DNA of 64,000 bases from Senegalia massiliensis. Lineage in GTDB: Bacteria; Bacillota; Clostridia; Tissierellales; SIT17. The notes beneath the pieces are model-generated. The model was not told the origin of the DNA. It saw nothing but the letters and a program-made list of their open reading frames with translations, and did no database searches. Positions within the stretch are counted from its first letter, which is position 1; every line of letters begins with the position of its first letter. A program made the position numbers and the translations under genes. This document shows positions 26,754-35,376 of this stretch, piece by piece. The stretch spans positions 1-64,000 of the forward strand of contig NZ_QXXA01000004.1 in assembly GCF_009911265.1 (NCBI RefSeq), given 5' to 3'.

Positions 26754-27321
26754 CTTTTTTTTGAATTAATTCATTTATAAAATCAACTGCAGGTGAAGGT
26801 TTATAAAAATATTTCAATTCTCCATGTTCATTATATAATATTTGAATTATTCTATAAACATCTTGGACTGTTATTTTATCAAAATCATACTTCAATAATT
26901 TATTTATGATATAACTTGCTAGTTCATTATCAATAACGTATACATCATAATCACTTTTTTTAAATGCCTTTCTAAGCTCTGATATTGTAAGAATATCTTT
27001 TAAAGCCATTTTATATATATTGTTATATTGATTTTCTATATCTACAACCATTTTAGACCAATGCTTGAATCCTTCTGTATTTAACTTGGGCAGTACTTTG
27101 TTTTTATCTTCAAATATTTTTATTAAAAGAATCTTAAGGCAGTGGTTTATAGCAGATTTAGATATGAATAACTCATACCACTTTTCTTCACTTACATCCT
27201 TATTTAATCCACTTTTAGCCCTAATTTTTCTTATAATGCCTATATTTTCATATTTATATTTCATTATAAAAAAATCAATAAACTCTCTTAAATCTGATAG
27301 TAATGCTTCGTTATTGTTCAA
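26740..27321 (-). CDS. Orphan protein resembling the N-terminal domain of an N6-adenine DNA methyltransferase
   Basis: 193 aa. KSAINHCLKILLIKIFEDKNK resembles the helical region of class I R-M methyltransferases, where a conserved run is followed by FIRICEDKG-like residues, and the end, ELKYFYKPSPAVDFINELIQ, resembles the GxFYTPxxVVxxI motif that directly precedes SAM-binding motif I. The protein stops about there: no DPPY, no SAM-binding motif I, no endonuclease. The frame is intact, with AGGAGG upstream. It could be a domesticated remnant or a DNA-binding adapter. The relationship is my inference from pattern; it needs a profile search. Confidence 0.45.
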   Translation of the reverse strand: MNNNEALLSDLREFIDFFIMKYKYENIGIIRKIRAKSGLNKDVSEEKWYELFISKSAINHCLKILLIKIFEDKNKVLPKLNTEGFKHWSKMVVDIENQYNNIYKMALKDILTISELRKAFKKSDYDVYVIDNELASYIINKLLKYDFDKITVQDVYRIIQILYNEHGELKYFYKPSPAVDFINELIQKKEILI

Positions 27322-27375
27322 AACACTAACCTCCTTTTATAAAGGATTATTGACAAATTATATATTATTATACTC

Positions 27376-28635
27376 CTAATAAACTTTCTTTATATCTATG
27401 GTAGGATGATTTTCATATTTTAAAACTTTACCTTCCCAAGTTCTAATCATTATATAATCTTTTCCCCTAGAAATTAAATATTCTGGTAATATTGGTGTCT
27501 TACCTTGACCTTTAGGGGCATTAATTATATAAGTAGGTATTGCCATTCCAGATGTATAACCTCTTAAATATTCCATTATTTCTATTCCATCATCTACAGA
27601 AGTATTGAAATGAGTAGTCCCTTTTACATGTTTAGCATGAAATATATAATATGGTTTAACCCTTATCTTAAGTAATTCATGATTTAACGATCTCATTATA
27701 TATTTATCATTATTGATTCCATTTAATAATACTGCTTGATTTCCTAGTGGTATCCCTGCATTTGTTAATTTTTCACAAGCCTCCTTAGATTCTGTTGTTA
27801 TTTCTTTAGGATGATTGAAATGAGAGTTTATATATATTGGATGATATTTTTTCAACATATCAACTAGACTATCAGTGATTCGTTGCGGCATAGTAACAAG
27901 TGTTCTTGATCCTATTCTTATATATTCAACATGAGGTATCTCTTTAAGACTTTTGAGTATCCATTCCAATCTATCATCTGATAAAGTAAGTGGATCTCCT
28001 CCAGTTATTAGAACATCTCTTATTTCAGGATTGTTTTTGATGTAATTAATAGATTCATTTATTAACTCAGTATTCGTATGATTGTCAACTTGACCTATGT
28101 TTCTTCTCCTTTGACAATGTCTACAGTACATGGCACATTCATTTGTAACATTTATTATTAATCTATCAGGGTATCTTCTTGTAATACTTCCAGCAGGATT
28201 TGTATATTCTTCTCCCATAGGATCATTATCTCCTACCTCATCTACTATCTCAATAATAGATGGTATAGATAACATTCTAATTGGGTCATATTTATCATTT
28301 TTATGCATTAAGCTTATATAATATGGAGAAATTGCCCATCTATATTTTTTTCCTACTTTTTCTATTGAACTCTTTTCCTCATTAGATAGGTCTATTAATT
28401 TATTTAATGTTTCTATATCAGAAACTCTATTTTTCAATTGCCATTTGTAGTCGTTCCAATCTTCTTCATTAGCTTTTAGAACTTTTAAAATATGCTTTTT
28501 ATTTTTTTTATACTCATCTTCTAACTCAAGTCCTTTTGGTATAGAATCTCTAATTTTTAAGTAATCATCGATTGATTTACGTAAAACTTCAGCTCTTTCT
28601 AAAGATGCTTTTCTTTTCAATTTCTGCTCTTTCAT
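27376..28635 (-). CDS. eam: Glutamate 2,3-aminomutase (KamA-family radical SAM enzyme)
   Basis: 419 aa. Radical SAM cysteines CAMYCRHCQRRRNIG, PLP lysine region NAPKGQGKTPILPEY, and TGGDPLTLSD are those of the lysine 2,3-aminomutase family. The two aspartates that bind the substrate epsilon-amino group in lysine enzymes are replaced by Lys335 (in IFHAKHVKG) and Asn372 (in TYIINAPKG), with the spacing of 37 reported for the glutamate enzyme (Lys332 and Asn369). It should therefore make beta-glutamate, a compatible solute, from glutamate. ATG with AGGAGGAATG. Probably a single gene. Confidence 0.8.
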   Translation of the reverse strand: MKEQKLKRKASLERAEVLRKSIDDYLKIRDSIPKGLELEDEYKKNKKHILKVLKANEEDWNDYKWQLKNRVSDIETLNKLIDLSNEEKSSIEKVGKKYRWAISPYYISLMHKNDKYDPIRMLSIPSIIEIVDEVGDNDPMGEEYTNPAGSITRRYPDRLIINVTNECAMYCRHCQRRRNIGQVDNHTNTELINESINYIKNNPEIRDVLITGGDPLTLSDDRLEWILKSLKEIPHVEYIRIGSRTLVTMPQRITDSLVDMLKKYHPIYINSHFNHPKEITTESKEACEKLTNAGIPLGNQAVLLNGINNDKYIMRSLNHELLKIRVKPYYIFHAKHVKGTTHFNTSVDDGIEIMEYLRGYTSGMAIPTYIINAPKGQGKTPILPEYLISRGKDYIMIRTWEGKVLKYENHPTIDIKKVY

Positions 28636-28887
28636 AACATTCCTCCTATTGTGAATTTATATGATAATCTACAATTCTAGCAATTTATTTAATTAATATA
28701 TAATTTTTTTGCTAGTTGTAAGAATAATTTGGATTTCTTTACTCATAAAAAAGTTTTAATTTTAATACTATTAGTAGTAAGAGAAATTAGATAAGTCATA
28801 AAAATGTGAATTTTGCAAAAGTTATTCTAAATTTAATTATAACCTTAAGTTTAGGTATTGTCAATTTTATTAAAGGAGATAATATGA

Positions 28888-29862
28888 ATGAAAACTTCTA
28901 ATTCTATGTTTTTTATTATATCATTTTTTATAATAATAGTTTTAATTTTATTTTTAAGTTACAAAGTTATGCCTAGCACAAATTCTAAATCTGATAATTT
29001 TATTTTAACTGAAGATATTATAGATGAATATTTTTCTGATGATATAAATAAAAAAGCAAACTCTATAGAAAAAATAAAACAAATAGTGCTTTCTGACTTA
29101 GGGTTTGAAAATTGGCTGGAATATAAAGAATATATGGAAATATTAGTATTTCCAACGGATCTTCAAAATAATCCAGATATTGATATTATAATTGGTTTAA
29201 ACTTATCTAAAGATACTGGGTTAATAGCAATTTATAAAAAGGAAAATAGTAATTATGTTTTAAATAATTATATTAAAGATTTATCTTATATTGATTATAT
29301 AAGCACATATGAAGTTAATGATAAATTTTTCTTAGCTGTAGAAGAAATAATTGATGAAAAACTTGGTGGGTATTTTTATGATGAAAGACTTGTGATATAT
29401 TATAAAGAAGAAAGTTTTAATAAAGTTTTTGAAGATAGCAAAATATATGAATCATATTTTTATGAAGGATGGAAAAAAGAAGATATAAAAAATCCAAAAT
29501 GGTTCAAATTAACGGAAAATAATATTATAGATATTATAGAAGATAAAGATAATATAAAAATTAAAAATAATAAAGAATTAAAACTATATGTTAGTGAAGA
29601 ATCCTCCACTTCTATACCAAGTAATTTCGATGAATATAAATCAAAAAAATTTAATTTAGATTATTTTTGGGATAAAGATTTAAATTATTTTATTCAAAAT
29701 AGAGGAATATTGGTTGACTCTGGAGAATTAATAGGTATTGTTTCTATTTCAAATCAAAATATAGATTATTACTTAGATAATGAAGAGGTAACCTATAAAA
29801 TAATTGATCAAAAAGGAAATATACGATATGAAAGTTTAGATAAAATTAGGGTATTAAACTAA
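28888..29862 (+). CDS. Membrane-anchored protein of unknown function
   Basis: 324 aa. One N-terminal hydrophobic segment (residues about 6-27, MFFIISFFIIIVLILFLSYK) with no lipobox, then an acidic, aromatic-rich extracytoplasmic region of about 290 residues containing ENWLEYKEYMEIL, KETGLIAIYKK-like strands and YFYDERLVIYYKEE. I recognise no family. AAGGAGAT precedes two overlapping ATGs: the first (28884) stops after five codons, so 28888 is the start. It is followed 35 bp later by the AlaX gene on the same strand. Confidence 0.75.
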   Translation: MKTSNSMFFIISFFIIIVLILFLSYKVMPSTNSKSDNFILTEDIIDEYFSDDINKKANSIEKIKQIVLSDLGFENWLEYKEYMEILVFPTDLQNNPDIDIIIGLNLSKDTGLIAIYKKENSNYVLNNYIKDLSYIDYISTYEVNDKFFLAVEEIIDEKLGGYFYDERLVIYYKEESFNKVFEDSKIYESYFYEGWKKEDIKNPKWFKLTENNIIDIIEDKDNIKIKNNKELKLYVSEESSTSIPSNFDEYKSKKFNLDYFWDKDLNYFIQNRGILVDSGELIGIVSISNQNIDYYLDNEEVTYKIIDQKGNIRYESLDKIRVLN

Positions 29863-29897
29863 TATAAAAACTGTGAAACTTTAAAGAGGTGTTAATG

Positions 29898-31103
29898 ATG
29901 ACGGAAAAAGTTTATTTAGAAAATCCTTATTTGATGAAATTAAATGCTAAAATATTAGAAAATAAATTTAAAAATAATAAATTTTATGTGAAATTAAATA
30001 GAACAATATTTTATCCTAATATGTCTGGAGGACAGTTAGGTGATAAAGGTAGTATTGATGGAATTGAAGTTTTAGATGTTTACGAAAAAAATGACGATAT
30101 AATACATGTTTTAAGTGATTTACCTAAAAACGAAATCGTTGAATTACATATTAACTGGGATATAAGATTTAAAAATATGCAACAACATACAGGTCAGCAT
30201 ATAGTCTCTAATGCCTTCTCAAAACTACTTGACTTTGAAACAATAAGTTTTCATATGAATAAAGATTTTAATTACATAGATATTAAAGCTAATTTTCTAA
30301 ATCAAAATGTGATAGATAAGATAGAATCTTATTCCAATAGAATAGTATTTTCTAATTTTGAAATTTATTGTTATATTATTGATGATAAAACTATCTCAAA
30401 AATACCATTGAGAGAAACTACAAAAAAAGAAACAGATATTAGAATAGTAGAAATTAATAAATTAGATTTTTGTGCCTGTGGTGGAACACATCATAGAAGA
30501 ACTGGTGAAGTAGGTCTTATAAAACTAATAAATTGGTATAAGATTAAAGATAATTATAGAGTTGAATTTGTATGTGGTGTAAAAGCATTAGAAGATTATA
30601 ATTTAAAAAATAATATAATTACTAAACTTAAAAATGACCTTAGTATAAGTACTAATGACACTTTAGAAGCAATAAATAAAATCAAATTAGAATTAGAAAA
30701 TTTCAAAAAATCTAATACAATTTTAAAAACTAAATTAATTGACTATAAAACTATTTGGTTAAAAAACAATTCAATTAAATATAAAAATATAAAAATAATA
30801 TCTGATGCTGTAGATGAATTTGATTTAAATGAAACGATAAAAATTATTAATCATATTACTCAATACAATAATTATGTAATAATAATAGGTATAAATGAAA
30901 ATGATAAATCTCAGTTTGTTTTAGCAAAATCTTCTAACTTAAATATAAATATAAAAAATGTTTTTGATAAGTTACTTTATTCAATTAATGGTAATGGTGT
31001 TAGAAATAAAAATATATATCAAGGTGGATGTAAGGAATCTAATAAAGCACAATCAATAGTTACTAATGGGTTAAATTTAATAAAAGAAGAAGTAGATAGA
31101 TAG
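29898..31103 (+). CDS. Alanyl-tRNA editing protein AlaX-L
   Basis: 401 aa. Resembles the editing part of AlaRS: a beta-barrel with FYPNMSGGQLGDKG, zinc motif HTGQH in QQHTGQHIVSNAF and the second half CACGGTHHRRTGEVG. A coiled-coil region (LKNDLSISTNDTLEAINKIK) and a C-terminal DHHA1-like domain ending GGCKESNKAQSIV make it the long AlaX form. It hydrolyses mischarged Ser- or Gly-tRNA-Ala in trans. The start is ATG 29898, 6 bases after GAGGTG; another ATG is at 29895. Confidence 0.9.
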   Translation: MTEKVYLENPYLMKLNAKILENKFKNNKFYVKLNRTIFYPNMSGGQLGDKGSIDGIEVLDVYEKNDDIIHVLSDLPKNEIVELHINWDIRFKNMQQHTGQHIVSNAFSKLLDFETISFHMNKDFNYIDIKANFLNQNVIDKIESYSNRIVFSNFEIYCYIIDDKTISKIPLRETTKKETDIRIVEINKLDFCACGGTHHRRTGEVGLIKLINWYKIKDNYRVEFVCGVKALEDYNLKNNIITKLKNDLSISTNDTLEAINKIKLELENFKKSNTILKTKLIDYKTIWLKNNSIKYKNIKIISDAVDEFDLNETIKIINHITQYNNYVIIIGINENDKSQFVLAKSSNLNINIKNVFDKLLYSINGNGVRNKNIYQGGCKESNKAQSIVTNGLNLIKEEVDR

Positions 31104-31121
31104 GTACATGTACCTATCTAT
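31096..31121. terminator. Bidirectional terminator
   Basis: A 13-bp perfect stem centred on GGTACATGTACC with U runs on both strands, between convergent AlaX and aminopeptidase genes. Confidence 0.85.
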
Positions 31122-32358
31122 TTTTCATAAATTCTTCTATCTCATCTACAGTTTTTATTATGTCTTCAGATAAATTTATACATCCATCATCTGTAATTAG
31201 AACATCATCTTCTATTCTTATACCTATGTTTTCATCTTCAATATATAATCCAGGTTCAACTGTTATAACCATGCCTTTTTCTAATTTTTTGTCTCTATCT
31301 CCCACATCATGAGTATCTAACCCCATGTGATGTGAGACTCCATGAAAATAGTATTTTGTTATTTCATCATCATTTTTCAATATATTTAATTTTTTAGCTT
31401 TTTCTATTAATATACTTTTAGTATAGTCATTAAGCTCTTTTAAAGTAATTCCTGGTTTAACTTTTTCTATTGTTTTTACCTCCGCCTCTAATACAGATTC
31501 ATAGACTTCTCTCTGTCTTTTAGAGAACTTTCCATTTACAGGAAAGGTTCTTGAAATATCTGAGCTATAATAGTCCCATTTTGCTCCTAAATCAAATAAT
31601 ATTAAGTCATTTTCCTTAAGTATTTGATTGTTTTCTTCATAATGTAATATTGTTGCATTTTCACCTGAAGCTGCTATAGTCTTAAATGCATAATCTTTAG
31701 CACCATTATATTTTATACTAAAATCAAAAAAAGCTTCCAATTGATATTCATATAATCCTGGCTTAGAATTCTTCATTAAATTTTCTATTCCCTCTTTAGT
31801 TATAGATATCGCTTTTTTAATATTTTTTATTTCTTCTTCACTTTTTATCATTCTAATTTCACTTATTTTATTATAAATATTTATAATATTTATATGTGGA
31901 TATTTTTTATTTAAATCCCTTGCAAACAAATGAGATTTTTTAAAATCATCATTCCAACTAGATTTTTCTAAATCAAGATATACGTTCTCAATATTTTTAG
32001 TATTTAAAATAGTATTTAAATTAGATTTAAATTCTTCTAAATAAATTACCTTTTCTATACCACTTATATCTTTAACCTCATCTTTTCTAAGTTTTTTACC
32101 GACCCATTTTTCTAACTGTGGATCAGGTTTTTCTATATAAATTCTTTCAACTATTTTATCATTTGTTTTTAAAACTACTAATATGAAACTTTCTCTTTTA
32201 AGTCCTGTATTATAATAAAAATTCATATTAGGTAAAAATGTATAATCTTCATCTGCACTTTTATGTTGTGGATTGCCTGAAAATAATACTATTAAAGAAT
32301 TATCTTTTAAATTTTCTGCTAATTTTTTTCTATTTTGTATGAAAAAATTTTTTTCCAT
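31114..32358 (-). CDS. Xaa-Pro aminopeptidase family (M24B)
   Basis: 414 aa. N-terminal AMP_N domain (FFIQNRKKLAENLKDNSLIV, NFYYNTGL) and a C-terminal pita-bread peptidase domain with metal ligands in LILFDLGAKWDYYSSDISRTF (two Asp), YFHGVSHHMGLDTHD (His), VEPGLYIED (Glu) and IRIEDDVLIT (Glu). It removes N-terminal residues before proline, in the cytoplasm, using two metal ions. A small four-helix membrane protein gene lies 10 bp upstream and may be co-transcribed. Confidence 0.92.
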   Translation of the reverse strand: MEKNFFIQNRKKLAENLKDNSLIVLFSGNPQHKSADEDYTFLPNMNFYYNTGLKRESFILVVLKTNDKIVERIYIEKPDPQLEKWVGKKLRKDEVKDISGIEKVIYLEEFKSNLNTILNTKNIENVYLDLEKSSWNDDFKKSHLFARDLNKKYPHINIINIYNKISEIRMIKSEEEIKNIKKAISITKEGIENLMKNSKPGLYEYQLEAFFDFSIKYNGAKDYAFKTIAASGENATILHYEENNQILKENDLILFDLGAKWDYYSSDISRTFPVNGKFSKRQREVYESVLEAEVKTIEKVKPGITLKELNDYTKSILIEKAKKLNILKNDDEITKYYFHGVSHHMGLDTHDVGDRDKKLEKGMVITVEPGLYIEDENIGIRIEDDVLITDDGCINLSEDIIKTVDEIEEFMKNR

Positions 32359-32368
32359 AAAACCACTC

Positions 32369-32797
32369 CTAGTTTTTATTATTTATATTTTTATTAATAT
32401 CTTTGTAACTTAAAATAAAATAAGAATATTCTATTGATAATATAGATGCATTAAATAATACTAAAAATAATGAATATATATCATTCTTAATGCTATTATT
32501 TATAGAAAACACATAGTTGAAAATTCCATTAACGAGTAATATTAAACTTATAATGAAAAATATAACTATAATCACCTTAAATCTAGCTTTTGAATTCAAC
32601 TTAAAGCAATTTCTTACCATTCTAAGCATTATATAAGTAATCCAAATTGTATATATCATTATGTAGATGAAATAAATACTTTCAAATAATTTATTATTAT
32701 CAAATTCATATATACTATATACAAAAAACACAAAACTAATTAAACGAATAAGTATTCCAATCGGTGATACTTTTTTTATTATATTCTTTTTTCTCAT
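32369..32797 (-). CDS. Four-helix membrane protein of unknown function
   Basis: 142 aa, about four hydrophobic segments (roughly residues 12-25, 42-60, 75-95 and 105-128), basic N-terminus MRKKNIIKKVSPIGILIRL. No conserved motif recognised. Directly upstream of the aminopeptidase gene on the same strand with a 10-bp gap. A weak ribosome-binding site (AGGTAAGGTAC) precedes the ATG. Confidence 0.65.
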   Translation of the reverse strand: MRKKNIIKKVSPIGILIRLISFVFFVYSIYEFDNNKLFESIYFIYIMIYTIWITYIMLRMVRNCFKLNSKARFKVIIVIFFIISLILLVNGIFNYVFSINNSIKNDIYSLFLVLFNASILSIEYSYFILSYKDINKNINNKN

Positions 32798-32925
32798 ATG
32801 TACCTTACCTTTCTTTTTATATTATAACATAATAATTTTTCTATTAAAATTGTTATGTTATAATACATATCATCTATTTTTTATGTTATAATTATTCTTG
32901 CAATACAATTTAAAGGAGAATGTGT

Positions 32926-33426
32926 ATGAGTTTATATAAAGAATGGACAAGTTTAGTAGAATCACATGCTACGCCAGAACAATATGAAGAATTTTGGAAA
33001 TTGTATCTTCCACAAGAGCAAAAGATTTATGAAGCAATATTATCTAATAAAGAAAATATTGTAAAAGGCAATATTAAAGATTTAGCGTCAAAATTTGATG
33101 TAGAACCTGTTATACTTACAGGATTTATTGATGGTATAAATTCTAGTTTAAACACTGAGGTGGATTTAGATTCACTAGAAAAAAATAGTGATATAGAAAT
33201 CAATATTAATTTTGAAAAATTATTTTATAATATGCATGATGCTAAAGCAAAATGGCTTTATAAATTACCTCAATGGGAAGATGTTTTATCTAAAGAAAAA
33301 AGAAAAGAGATTAAAAAAGAATATGATAAAACAGTTATAGTAGTAAAAGAAGAAAAAATTGGTAGAAATGACCCTTGCCCTTGCGGAAGTGGTAAAAAGT
33401 ATAAAAAGTGTTGTTTAAATAAATAA
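32926..33426 (+). CDS. SEC-C motif protein
   Basis: 166 aa. The C-terminus [22 protein letters not shown] is a perfect SEC-C zinc motif as found at the end of SecA. The N-terminal 140 residues ([23 protein letters not shown]...) are helical and resemble Clostridial SEC-C proteins of unknown role. SEC-C binds zinc and, in SecA, SecB and ribosomes. Start at ATG 32926, 7 bases after GGAG; an earlier in-frame GTG/ATG overlaps that site. Monocistronic. Confidence 0.85.
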   Translation: MSLYKEWTSLVESHATPEQYEEFWKLYLPQEQKIYEAILSNKENIVKGNIKDLASKFDVEPVILTGFIDGINSSLNTEVDLDSLEKNSDIEININFEKLFYNMHDAKAKWLYKLPQWEDVLSKEKRKEIKKEYDKTVIVVKEEKIGRNDPCPCGSGKKYKKCCLNK

Positions 33427-33458
33427 ATGGATAAATCATATGATTTATCCATTTATTT
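33421..33458. terminator. Bidirectional terminator
   Basis: Perfect 19-bp stem with almost no loop (centre CATATG) between the convergent SEC-C and HD genes; AT-rich arms with A and T tracts at the ends. Confidence 0.75.
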
Positions 33459-33459
33459 A

Positions 33460-34017
33460 TTATAATAAACTTAATCCTTCTTTATTAAGTTCCTCTTCTC
33501 TATTTTTAAGACCTTCTATTACAATATTTAAATGTTCATTGAAATCCATTTCTAGATCTTGTGAACTCTCTTTTATCTGATCCCTATCTACTGCAGCAGC
33601 AAAAGATTTTGTTTTTAATTTCTTTTTTACAGACTTAGGTTTTAAACCTTCAAATTTAGTAGGTCTTACAAGTGCTGATGCTACCACGAAGCTAGATAAT
33701 TCATCTATAGCATATAATGTTTTTGCCATAAGAGAATTTCTTTCTTCTTCTTTTGACCCATGTCCCTTTATAGCATGTATTATATCTTCACCTATTCCCT
33801 TATCCCTTAAAATTTCTATACCTTTATAAGGATGCTCTTCTGGACACATTTCAAAATCAATATCATGCAATAATCCCGATATAGACCATTTCTCTATATC
33901 TTCATCAAAATATTTAGCATAAGCTATCATACTTGATTCAACTGCAAGTGAATGTTTTATAAGACTATCTTCTTTAACATATTCCTTTAATAATTCAAAA
34001 GCTTCTTCCCTATTCAA
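33460..34017 (-). CDS. HD domain phosphohydrolase
   Basis: 185 aa. HD-type metal motif: IKHSLAVE (first His), ISGLLHDIDFEMCPEEHPYKG (HD plus further His), and IHAIKGHGSKEE. Similar proteins are called HDIG-domain proteins, with nucleotide or unknown substrates. The start is TTG 34017, 6 bases after TAGGAGTGAT; the longer frame to 34053 has no ribosome-binding site and starts amid AT-rich leader. Confidence 0.85.
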   Translation of the reverse strand: MNREEAFELLKEYVKEDSLIKHSLAVESSMIAYAKYFDEDIEKWSISGLLHDIDFEMCPEEHPYKGIEILRDKGIGEDIIHAIKGHGSKEEERNSLMAKTLYAIDELSSFVVASALVRPTKFEGLKPKSVKKKLKTKSFAAAVDRDQIKESSQDLEMDFNEHLNIVIEGLKNREEELNKEGLSLL

Positions 34018-34091
34018 AATATCACTCCTAAATAAATAATTATATTTCATCATATCATATAATTATTTGAATTTACAGATATTTTTTGAGA

Positions 34092-35363
34092 TTAGTTTTT
34101 AACATTGGTTTTTGAAATTTCTTTTTCAACAGGTGTTTTTAAAAATATTAATAATCCTATTACAAATAATACTATTATACTAAATACACCATAATTTGTT
34201 TGTCCAGTAATATGTGTTACTCCACCTACAAGAAGTGGCCCCATTATTGCTGCAAATTTTCCAAATATATTATAGAAACCAAAAAACTCACTTGAATTTT
34301 CTTTTGGTACTAATTTTCCAAAATAAGATCTACTTAAACCCTGAATTCCTCCTTGAGATGTTCCTACAAGTATAGCAAGTATCCAAAAATCAAAAGCACT
34401 ATCCAAAAAATATGCATAAATACAAATAAATATATATACTATTATACCAAACATAATCATTTTTCTAGCAGTAAATCTTTCTGCTAATTTTCCATAAATA
34501 ATGGCAAAAGGAAATGCTACAAATTGGGTGACTAAAAGAACTATTAACAGAGTAGTCATACCTATACCTAAATCTGCTCCATAACTTGTAGCCATTTTAA
34601 TTATAGTTGATACACCATCAATATAGAAAAAATAAGCAACTAAAAATATAAATACTTGTTTATGTTTTGTTATGTTTCTAAAGGTATTATATAATCTTAT
34701 AAAGCTTTTTTTCATTACTTTATTTTCTCTTTTGATACCATAAACTTGCTTTACATTTTTTATCATAGGTAAAGAAAATACACCCCACCATAATGCAGTT
34801 ATTATAAATGATATTTTAAATACAAGAGACATACTCATAGAGATAATCTCCATCTGAGAAAGTATAACTATTGTAAGAGAAATAATAAATGGTATTGTAC
34901 TTCCTATATAGCCCAGTGCAAATCCGTATGTAGAAACCTTATCCATTTTGTCTTTAGTAGTAACATCTGTAAGAAAAGCATCATAAAAAATATTTGACCC
35001 TGCAAATCCTACAGAACTAATAAGATAAAATATTAATAATATAGGCCATAATCCAGTAGTAACAAAAGAAAGTCCTAAGGTTGCAAATATCCCAAGAGAT
35101 ACAAAGCTTACAAAAAATATCTTTTTGTATCCTCTATAATCTGCCATTGTACCCAGTATAGGTGCAATTATTGCAATTATAAAAGTAGCTAAGGAATTAA
35201 TATATCCCCAGTATGCTGTTGACATTGATTGAGTTTTTCCTGCATCTGTTAAAATCATTTTAAAAAATAAAGGCAAAATTGTAGAAACTACAGTAAGTGT
35301 ATAAGCAGAATTAGCCCAGTCATAAAGTATCCAACTTTTTTCTAGTTTATTCATTTTATTCAT
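34092..35363 (-). CDS. MFS transporter, UMF1/Atg22-like family
   Basis: 423 aa, about 12 membrane helices. The start MNKLEKSWILYDWANSAYTLTVVSTILPLFF is the hallmark of UMF1/Atg22-like carriers (DWANSAY). GGIQGLSRSYFGKLVPKENSSEFFGFYNIFGK in the second half is likewise characteristic. Substrate unknown; amino acid efflux is proposed for the yeast relative. The gene follows the phosphodiesterase and ogt genes in one direction with 13 bp between. Confidence 0.88.
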   Translation of the reverse strand: MNKMNKLEKSWILYDWANSAYTLTVVSTILPLFFKMILTDAGKTQSMSTAYWGYINSLATFIIAIIAPILGTMADYRGYKKIFFVSFVSLGIFATLGLSFVTTGLWPILLIFYLISSVGFAGSNIFYDAFLTDVTTKDKMDKVSTYGFALGYIGSTIPFIISLTIVILSQMEIISMSMSLVFKISFIITALWWGVFSLPMIKNVKQVYGIKRENKVMKKSFIRLYNTFRNITKHKQVFIFLVAYFFYIDGVSTIIKMATSYGADLGIGMTTLLIVLLVTQFVAFPFAIIYGKLAERFTARKMIMFGIIVYIFICIYAYFLDSAFDFWILAILVGTSQGGIQGLSRSYFGKLVPKENSSEFFGFYNIFGKFAAIMGPLLVGGVTHITGQTNYGVFSIIVLFVIGLLIFLKTPVEKEISKTNVKN

Positions 35364-35376
35364 ATTAATCCCCCTA

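Noticed and set aside
27376-28635. Lysine 2,3-aminomutase annotation
   Set aside because: Both substrate-specific aspartates are replaced by Lys and Asn as in glutamate 2,3-aminomutase.
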